DNA of 64,000 nucleotides, taken from assembly GCA_963514095.1 (NCBI GenBank), contig OY741271.1, positions 23,758,119-23,822,118 on the forward strand, read 5' to 3'. The position numbers and the translations under genes are program-made. How positions within the stretch are numbered: position 1 is the first letter of the stretch; each line of letters begins with the position of its first letter. Under the pieces are notes generated by a model. That model made no database searches and was not told the origin of the DNA. It saw nothing but the letters and a program-made list of their open reading frames with translations. This stretch comes from Eutrigla gurnardus (Eukaryota; Chordata; Actinopteri; Perciformes; Triglidae). Positions 59,001 to 64,000 of this stretch are shown here, piece by piece.

Positions 59001-61642
59001 GTCGACCCGGGACAGCTCAATGCCGTTCCTTTCAAACACTGGACCTAGAACCTCTCTGTCACACACACAGAAACACAAATGAGACGTTAATTATGTCAAA
59101 ACCTTGCAATGCATTCTGTGTGGACGCTCCTCCCGGTCTTACCTCAGGGTTTTCTTTTTCATCGCAGGGACAATTTCTGTGTTGATGTCCACGTTGAGAT
59201 CGAACTTGAGGCTGAAGCACTCCTTACTGGGGTCCTGCAGGGGAACACGCTGGTAAGTTTACACAGGTGGGGCTCTGCTGGTCTGGACCAGAGTCATGCT
59301 GTATGTGTGCTCTCAGGAGAGCCACAGGGGGGCTCCTTCTCCCTGCACTGCCCGACTCAGCCTGCACAGAGCAGCCTGGGAGATTCTGCTGTTGCATCAG
59401 AGAATAACTAATATATCTACTGTACAAATAATTATTCACAGGCTTACATCAGTGTGTCGTCTCCGCGTCTTCTTTTTCACCAACTTCATCCCCCCCGTTT
59501 TACGCTCCCTGCAAAACAGTAGTGCACAAACATCCTCGTTTAAAAAAAGGAGATATCACACTGTCATCATGGGAAAAGACTTCCAGCGACATGCAGGAAG
59601 AACATGAACACAAGCATGATCTAATGGAAGGGTCACTGACCCGCGGTCGCCGCTCCCCTCGTCGTCTTCCTCCAGGTCGGAGGGGGGGCTGGTGCGTGGG
59701 GGGCAGGATCGCGTGGACACGTTCCGGGCCAGGATGGAGGCTAAAAGGAAAGAAAAACAGCAGTCGACATTAACGTTGGGTCGGTCCCTCCGCTGGGATA
59801 AAGCCATGCATGGGTTTGTTTGTGTTGTAATATCGAATCCTCACGTTCCAAATGAAAAATGTTCACAGCGAGGTTCTTAGATCATCTGGAGGGCCAGACT
59901 ATGTTTGTATACAGAGTTGTGTATGCATGATTAAGAATGAAAACCTCACCATGAAGAGACAGAAAGATAAAAATGACCAGGTGGGGATGATTGACAAAGA
60001 TGTCTTTGTTTGTGTTCGAAAGTTGGGACATTTTTCGTGGTTTGCCAGTCCATTCCGTGTGCAGGCTTAAACTTGTCGGATTTCTAAGCAAATCCTTATT
60101 TTATTATGACATGTTCTGGCAAAATAAATAGTAGGCTCCGTCTGTGCCGACGGCGTCAGGCCACTAAAACCAACTTCTGTAGCGTTGTGTTTGTTTGTAA
60201 ACAGGCGAACAGCAGGGGTGAGAGGGGGGAGATGTAATGTGGGACACCGACACTGAAAATTAAATCAACGGGTTTGGATGCATCAGCCGCCGCTGATCCA
60301 CAAACGGGTGAACGTGAACACACCGTTGAGTTGAATGAAACAAGTACAAACCAAATGGTAAGATTATCAGGCAAAAAAGGTTTCATTATCTGACGAACCA
60401 ACCTTTTAAAAACAGTCCGACGGGAGTTTAATTATTATTAACGATAAAACTTTAAACTCCAAAAGTACGGGAAAGGCAAAAATACACATATTACATGTTT
60501 CCACCTTACTTAGACAATAAAAACACATATCTTTGTAATTTTGATGAGGTATGACATCACTGTGGGTTACCGAACAAAGAAACAATGCAAGTCTACCTTG
60601 AGGTTGTAAGTCGAATCGGGGGTGCCGGTCAAAGTGCATGTTGTCTGTGTTCTCTGAATGGCTGCGCGAGTCACATGACTCACACAGGTGAAGGGGGCTC
60701 TTGTTATTCAGGTCTTGGCAGTCTGGGTGGTGGCAAACCTAAAAGCAGAGACAGAGGGGGGGGGGGGGCAGGACAAAGTCAGATCACATAACGGCCAAAT
60801 ACAGAAGGTCAAAAACATTTTACAAGACTGGCTCAAAGTGAAAATAGTCGCAGAGTCCCACACTTGAAGAATAAGCAGCTCCCGGCCCGACTATTGTTAT
60901 TGCCACGATTAAATGACCACAGAGGCTGCGACGGGCATTCCTGAGGTTTGGCGACTCCCACCATCCCCGCCATCTGTCCCCCTCTGTGGGATGACAGCTA
61001 ATTGACTTAAAGTTAGTTTTTCCACCTTGTGTGCTGATCTGGGACCAGCTTATCCTTACATAATCCAAAATCTTATCCCGACGGGGGAAAACAATAAAAC
61101 TGACCACAGGTCAGTAACTAGGAGACTCTCGGGTCCGCGGAGGCGCCGGATGGCAGACGGCTGCAGGGATTAAGGATCTCTCTGTCTCGGCCCAGACAGA
61201 TCCGACACGGCCCCCCTGTGCCTCATCTCGGGAGCACCAGGGGGGGGGGGGGGGGGTCCGCTACACTCCACTCCACCCTGCGTCCCCCTCTCCGCCGTCG
61301 CCCGGCTCAGGAAGCGAGGATGTATGGGGGAGATACAATGGGGGTCCAGCTAATGGACTTCCTGTCATTGTTTCCATGTGCTCAAGAGGAGCAGTGTGTC
61401 TGTGCATGTGTGTTAATATGTGCACAACAAGCTCGGGACTCTTTCATGTAAACACAAGGACTGCAGATACAAAACAGTGAGAAAGCCTGAGGAAACATGC
61501 ATATGCACCGCCACATGCTCCGGCAATAACACCCCTCGGATGTTCATACAAATGACTGCCGCCGCCGCCGCTCCTGGTACTCTACCGTCATAGTCTGCAG
61601 ACCGGAGCAAGAGTCTCCCCCACTGCTGCAACCCGCCTCCAT
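37481..61642 (-). CDS. plekhg5: RhoGEF PLEKHG5 (Syx/Tech), DH-PH guanine nucleotide exchange factor
   Basis: Nineteen well-supported coding exons plus a probable first exon join in phase to about 1,111 residues (human: about 1,060). Order: a Cys/His cluster with VCHHPDC and LCESCD; MHFDRHPRFDLQPQG; LARNVSTRSCPPRTSP; a ubiquitin-like/Ras-binding-like segment (ECFSLKFDLNVD, FEAYRFGGHYLKV); RRRKNMTEFLGE; NRAASRFSGFFSS; the DH domain (about 380-605: EAIWELLQTEATYIKKL, KPYIRY-like [30 protein letters not shown]); the PH domain (about 640-728: RMKEGKDS, FTDLLLITK, IYLNEFQSAV); an acidic Ser-rich tail; and HKKLTLAQLYRIRTT ending TASEV. Known family role: activates RhoA, controls cell junctions and autophagy; human mutations cause motor neuron disease and CMT. 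The gene spans 24 kb and has an alternative internal first exon. Confidence 0.95.
37663..38643 (-). CDS. plekhg5: plekhg5 exon: acidic C-terminal region
   Basis: Acceptor TTTCCTTCCAG; opens SQSDGSTETLSVMDVDEPGD and includes CRSLSMDSAYGTLSPESL, a Glu-rich run and HKKLTLAQLYRIRTTLVLNS. Consensus donor GTAAGT directly after STLTA-TC. Confidence 0.93.
38877..39037 (-). CDS. plekhg5: plekhg5 exon: post-PH linker
   Basis: Encodes NQLQRLRTEEVLRQK, a seven-Glu run and SSNSTTSSPCMRHK. Aligns with NQLQQLRAQ...SSPTIMRKSS in human. Phase 0 in, phase 2 out. Confidence 0.9.
39134..39249 (-). CDS. plekhg5: plekhg5 exon: C-terminal half of PH domain
   Basis: Acceptor GTCTCCAG; SFILIYLNEFQSAVAAYTFQ then SWIDAICNVQ, the PH C-terminal strand and helix with its conserved Trp. 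Confidence 0.93.
39472..39529. repeat. (TA)n microsatellite
   Basis: About 29 TA units within a plekhg5 intron. Confidence 0.92.
39568..39942. mobile_element. hAT-like MITE remnant with ATCGGCCGATA motifs
   Basis: Begins near TATCGGCCGATATT and ends GTATCGGTATCGGGCTCTA, a terminus common in fish hAT MITEs. Embedded between TA-rich repeats; target duplication not resolvable. Confidence 0.45.
40113..40245 (-). CDS. plekhg5: plekhg5 exon: PH domain N-terminal strands
   Basis: MDVHCVLFTDLLLITKPVKR then AEKVKIIRQPLLIQNVVCKE; matches MDVYCFLFTDLLLVTK of human PLEKHG5. Confidence 0.95.
40398..40517 (-). CDS. plekhg5: plekhg5 exon: DH-PH linker
   Basis: Encodes ILKEYNCFDLMAPMRGISPE and ETRQLHLEGALRMKEGKDSR; phase 0 at both ends. 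Confidence 0.95.
40635..40772 (-). CDS. plekhg5: plekhg5 exon: DH domain C-terminal helix
   Basis: Encodes VAAVEGFINSVDSQMRQREE then RIDSYEAVEGSSEEVEK, the long last helix of the DH domain. Confidence 0.94.
41412..41561 (-). CDS. plekhg5: plekhg5 exon: DH conserved region 3
   Basis: Contains [20 protein letters not shown], the most conserved DH-domain stretch, which contacts the GTPase switch regions. Confidence 0.96.
41683..41793 (-). CDS. plekhg5: plekhg5 exon: DH middle
   Basis: Encodes [20 protein letters not shown] and NMRTLLRDNELFRTYVT; near-identical to human over [13 protein letters not shown]. Confidence 0.95.
42374..42574 (-). CDS. plekhg5: plekhg5 exon: DH helix region
   Basis: Encodes LFLSGLLNLQESGLLTEVEP and VMLPVLEKARKARALLDP; phase 0 at both ends (67 codons). 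Confidence 0.94.
42748..42843 (-). CDS. plekhg5: plekhg5 exon: DH conserved region 1
   Basis: TLTRRQFHQQEAIWELLQTE then ATYIKKLRVITD, the first DH helix with the E-x-x-Y-I-x-x-L signature. Confidence 0.94.
43911..44335 (-). mobile_element. LINE ORF2 C-terminal remnant with short-repeat tail
   Basis: The - strand reads EDEFYCPLYCDLRNSLFES with IQFKNPDILLN, the cysteine-rich C-terminal end typical of non-LTR retrotransposon ORF2 proteins (EDE-HFLF-CPLY pattern, here decayed). Its 3' end at 43911-43930 is an (ATCA)n tail, as in L2/Rex-type LINEs. Inactive; lies in a plekhg5 intron in the same orientation as the gene. Confidence 0.6.
44426..44593 (-). CDS. plekhg5: plekhg5 exon upstream of DH domain
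   Basis: Encodes ETDRLEQLQSKLHSYMVFGL then PKVPRQLSFHQDSWEEEEE and LEDSWQTLLDDPE, matching the LHTYSLFGLPRLP...DSWEEE stretch of human PLEKHG5. Confidence 0.93.
45238..45269. repeat. (GT)n microsatellite
   Basis: About 16 GT units. Confidence 0.9.
45661..45855 (-). CDS. plekhg5: plekhg5 exon: RRRKNMTEFLGE block
   Basis: Acceptor CCTCTGCAG; starts GQARRRKNMTEFLGETNIPT and ends NRAASRFSGFFSSNAGAGPF. It is the shared acceptor exon for both the distal and the internal alternative first exon, both joining in phase 0. Confidence 0.94.
45856..50065 (-). other. plekhg5: plekhg5 intron between alternative first exon and common exon
   Basis: About 4.2 kb with no supportable exon. Includes a 21-base poly(G) run at 48272-48292 and complex blocks at 46080-46460, 47850-48260 and 49080-49330 that could be regulatory. 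Confidence 0.4.
48272..48292. repeat. Poly(G) run
   Basis: 21 G's in a row. Confidence 0.9.
50066..50179 (-). CDS. plekhg5: Probable alternative first coding exon of plekhg5
   Basis: ATG at 50179-50177 opens MVRFGRLSSWRSWDLLHVDS, then DIPESPPSETKPTPADCQ, ending at donor CAG/GTGAGAC. Thirty-eight codons, phase 0, so it can splice straight to GQARRRKNMTEF at 45855. It would make a shorter isoform lacking the Cys/His cluster and Ras-binding-like segment. Composition and splice signals look coding; I do not recall the exact human counterpart. Confidence 0.55.
51868..51920. repeat. (CA)n microsatellite
   Basis: About 26 CA units. Confidence 0.92.
55969..56032. repeat. (GACA)n tetranucleotide repeat
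   Basis: About 16 perfect GACA units in a plekhg5 intron. Confidence 0.95.
56301..56467 (-). CDS. plekhg5: plekhg5 exon: linker after Ras-binding-like segment
   Basis: Acceptor TCATTCAG and donor TTG/GTGAGT. Encodes ARLGDELKVEQSVKDLRSLS, LPNMKPSGGQSP and ERVEHGSLGRRESPDLL, parallel to GKVEQGMKDSKSLSLP...RRESLDIL in human. Confidence 0.92.
57169..57196. repeat. (CTG)n trinucleotide repeat
   Basis: Nine uninterrupted CTG units in a plekhg5 intron (CAG on the transcribed strand). Confidence 0.9.
57517..57818 (-). mobile_element. hAT-like MITE copy 2 with 8-bp target duplication
   Basis: 302-bp copy, in reverse orientation, of the element at 23363-23809. Bounded by TAGGGGTGGGTA and CTCACCCCTA and flanked by perfect ATGTTATG duplications (57509-57516 and 57819-57826). 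Confidence 0.88.
58608..58830. repeat. Retrotransposon-like fragment with a 56-bp tandem repeat
   Basis: Starts ATAATAATAATGC and GGCGCCTTTCAGGGG, common at fish non-LTR 3' ends. GCAACAAAGCACCGGCAA recurs at 58692 and 58748, a 56-bp period with a third partial unit. Confidence 0.45.
58919..59055 (-). CDS. plekhg5: plekhg5 exon: second half of Ras-binding-like segment
   Basis: Encodes EVLGPVFERNGIELSRVDLF then LDQSNTPLSLNFEAYRFGGH and YLKVK; DQSNTPLSL and FEAYRFGGHYL are identical to human. Confidence 0.94.
59143..59234 (-). CDS. plekhg5: plekhg5 exon: first half of Ras-binding-like segment
   Basis: Acceptor CCTGCAG; DPSKECFSLKFDLNVDINTE then IVPAMKKKTL. Phase 2 out matches the next exon. 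Confidence 0.94.
59448..59508 (-). CDS. plekhg5: plekhg5 exon: basic stretch
   Basis: Acceptor TTTTGCAG and donor GAT/GTAAGC. Encodes GERKTGGMKLVKKKTRRRHT, a polybasic segment parallel to KLSKKKARRRHTD in human. Confidence 0.9.
59641..59740 (-). CDS. plekhg5: plekhg5 exon: LARNVSTRSCPPRTSP block
   Basis: Acceptor CCTTTTAG and donor GG/GTCAGT. Encodes ASILARNVSTRSCPPRTSPP then an acidic stretch SDLEEDDEGSGDRG. Confidence 0.93.
60597..60738 (-). CDS. plekhg5: plekhg5 exon: N-terminal Cys/His cluster
   Basis: Acceptor GCTTTTAG and donor CAAG/GTAGAC. Encodes VCHHPDCQDLNNKSPLHLCE, SCDSRSHSENTDN, then MHFDRHPRFDLQPQ. C-H-H..C..C..C..H spacing matches VCHHADCQQLHRR...LCEACDSKFHS of the long human isoform, a small zinc-finger-like motif. 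The internal Met (MHFD) is the start of the shorter human isoform, so translation may start there too. Confidence 0.88.
61240..61256. repeat. Poly(G) run
   Basis: 17 G's in the first plekhg5 intron. Confidence 0.9.
61586..61642 (-). CDS. plekhg5: Possible first coding exon of plekhg5
   Basis: ATG at 61642-61640 gives MEAGCSSGGDSCSGLQTMT to a donor ACG/GTAGAG, phase 0, which fits the VCHH exon. It sits in a GC-rich patch like a promoter-proximal exon. It does not resemble the human LRCQNPACMDKGRAAK segment, so the true upstream exon may be elsewhere or beyond the window. Confidence 0.35.
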
Positions 61643-63340
61643 ATCCACGGGAGAAGGCACCCGACCCTCGATAAACATCCGACCCGCCAATTCACGCTGC
61701 AGCCCGTCGAGCCACACAGACGAGCTGCCTTATTAATCCACTCCTCTCAATGTCTAGTCAGGTATAATCGCAGATTTTAAAAAGGAGCAGGTCGCAGGAG
61801 GGAGGGGAGGAAGGAGGGAGGGAGGAGGGAGGAGGTTATGGGAGTGTGAAGAGTTCCAGTAAAGATATAAACCCAAGACAGGAAGGGGGAAAAAAAAGGT
61901 CCATCCAGAAGGTTTTTTTCAGAAGTACAATGCCCCCCTAATCTTGCATCCTAATTGGTGCCTGTGCTCCGTCAAAGCCATGACGGTTTCTGCAGCCACG
62001 AGCCGAGGCCCTCTCTTTCCTCTCTGTCCTCCACCAGAGACTCCTCCCTTCCTCTCATGCACCAGGGTCACTACACCCAGGCAGAGCCCCTCAACCAGAG
62101 AGAGGGTTTAAAATAGAAAAGAGAGTCGGAGAGGCCTCGTCGCCTGCGGTGAACGTGACATGCTCTCAGCGAGCACAACTGCATACGAGGATAATTCCAA
62201 GTTAATTACAAGTCCTTAATTCTCATAGTTTTGCCTCATTAATAGCAGTTACGGTTAATGTTGTACTTACTAAAGTAATCATGGAGATCTGAGAACACTG
62301 TGGCTCCGTTTACAACAAAGTGCAACATGGCAAGAAATATGTTACCGAGAGAAATAATGGCCACAGCTATTAACTTGTAATATTACCCTTAAATAATATC
62401 TCCCTTAACACAAGGAAGTGGACAGTCATGCTAGTGGGACCGACGGCTATCACATGTCAACACTCAGATTATTATCAGGGATATTGATTACCATGCTCCC
62501 CGCTTTAAATTAGCGTGTTAAATAAGCGCATGCTATCATTGCTAATTGGCACAGCTGAGGCTCATGGGAATACGATGAACTCTGCAGGTATGTGTTCATT
62601 AAGCCCTGGAGAAAGTTAATGACGACGGCGCTCGGGGAAAAGATTCATCAATAGTCGAGGAGATATTTCAGTCGGGAATAAGTGGAGCGTTCCACTTTAA
62701 ACTGTCGTGTTCGGTCTTGTGTTCACTGTTCACTGCGGTGAGAGAGGAGGAAGGGCAAAGGTGTGATAAAGTCTGCAGGTAGAGGAGAGAGAGTGTCTCA
62801 ACCTCGCTGCCAAGGAGACGGCTTCACGGCCGAGGCAAACCCGTTACATCATCATTTTTTATGTGTGCAGCAGAGTCAAATGTCCCATCGCACAGAGGTG
62901 GTACGTTCTCCAGCGAGGTGTGGAGGCAGACGGCCGGCCGGCCAGCCGGCCCAAAGACAACACGAGGAAATCAAATGCCATATTTAGACAATAGCTCAGA
63001 TGGATCGGTCCTCCTCACTATCAAGTCGGGGGGACGTTCACATTCCTAATGCAGCTAAAGCAGCTGAAAGTATCCGGTGCCTCGGCCAAGACAAATCACA
63101 TCGCAGCGTTGAGGCTCGAAAAAGAAGTCCAGTTCCCCAGAAAAGCTCGTAATCTTAAATTCATAACAGATACATGATGATAAAAAGCTAAAATAACAGC
63201 GTTTCAGACCCGGATATGTAGAGAAAGGGGATTTTTGCAATACTCAACATTCCTATCAATGAGAGGGATGATTGATACTTGGGTACGAGGACGAGCTGAC
63301 TTTTATCTGTCTGTTTCTGGATCTGGAATCAGTTTTTCAC
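61643..63340. other. Region upstream of plekhg5
   Basis: No coding exon seen. Contains a GGGAGGA-rich purine tract (61797-61836) and AT-rich complex sequence at 62180-62700 that could be regulatory. Confidence 0.35.
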
Positions 63341-63342
63341 AA

Positions 63343-63486
63343 CAAAGAGGAGGAGGAGGAGGAGGAAGAGGAGGAGGACGAGGAGGAAGAGGAGGACGAG
63401 GAGGAGGAGGAGGACGAGGAGGAAGAGGAGGACGAGGACGAGGACGAGGAGGAGGAGGACGAGGAGGAAGAGGAGGACAAGGAGGG
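63343..63486. repeat. Purine tract of GAG/GAC/GAA triplets
   Basis: About 140 bases almost wholly purine on the + strand, (GAGGAG)(GACGAG) in type. Its open frames (poly-Glu/Asp, poly-Arg/Gly) are by-products of the repeat. Confidence 0.9.
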
Positions 63487-63707
63487 TGCAAGTGAAGCTG
63501 AATGTAAGGAAATGTGACGGTGCAGGACAGCTGACAGGAGGCCATGCGTGCCTCGTACTGCAAGTGTGTGTGAGACAAATGTGTCATGTGAGTGTGTCGT
63601 GTGTGTGTGTGTGTGTGTGTGTCCCAACCTCACATGCCTGCTCACAGATCTGGTTGGATTAGAGGGGAGGTTTGAGGAGGGGGCGCATGGCTGACTGTAG
63701 ATGAAAC

Positions 63708-63981
<274 letters not shown>

Positions 63982-64000
63982 CCCCCACAGGCCCCCACAG

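Overview
This window is vertebrate nuclear DNA, almost certainly from a teleost fish. The evidence is long introns with GT-AG borders, many (CA)n/(GT)n arrays, hAT-type elements with 8-bp target duplications, and an irx7-type Iroquois gene (a fish-restricted member). Coding exons make up only a few kilobases and were pieced together by translating both strands and checking that splice phases agree from exon to exon.

Layout from left to right. At 214-1345 (+) are the last three exons of a single-pass membrane receptor that looks like a TNF-receptor-superfamily member (transmembrane exon, then a cytoplasmic tail with TRAF-like S-x-Q-E motifs). At 2095-2573 (+) is a doubtful two-exon small ORF. 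At 3247-4507 (-) is an Iroquois/TALE homeobox gene, best match irx7, with a TATA box. At 11218-26882 (-) is a ten-exon sosondowah (SOWAH) gene with an N-terminal SOWAH domain, ankyrin repeats and a basic C-terminus; one exon is only 12 nt. At 37481-61642 (-) is plekhg5 (RhoGEF, DH-PH), with 19 or 20 coding exons, an internal alternative first exon, and a 10-nt final coding segment that supplies the PDZ-binding C-terminus.

The irx7-sowah pair is the most informative biology here. The sowah gene keeps its introns, unlike the intronless human SOWAHA-D genes, and sits beside an Iroquois gene. This matches what I recall of an ancient Irx-Sowah regulatory block in which sowah introns harbour Irx enhancers. 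The gene-poor 4.6-11.2 kb gap, the sowah introns and the 32-37 kb gap are therefore the natural places to look for irx7 enhancers.

Mobile and repeated DNA includes a 3.85-kb non-autonomous hAT-like element (28267-32117) whose interior has become a satellite array with embedded tRNA-like modules. Two copies of a smaller hAT-like MITE lie in opposite orientation (23363-23809 and 57517-57818), each with a perfect 8-bp target duplication. A LINE ORF2 remnant sits in a plekhg5 intron, a minisatellite lies just upstream of sowah, and there are many microsatellites. No rRNA, functional tRNA or CRISPR array was seen, and I found no clearly new gene system. The strongest unusual points are the sowah and plekhg5 microexon structures and the composite hAT element.
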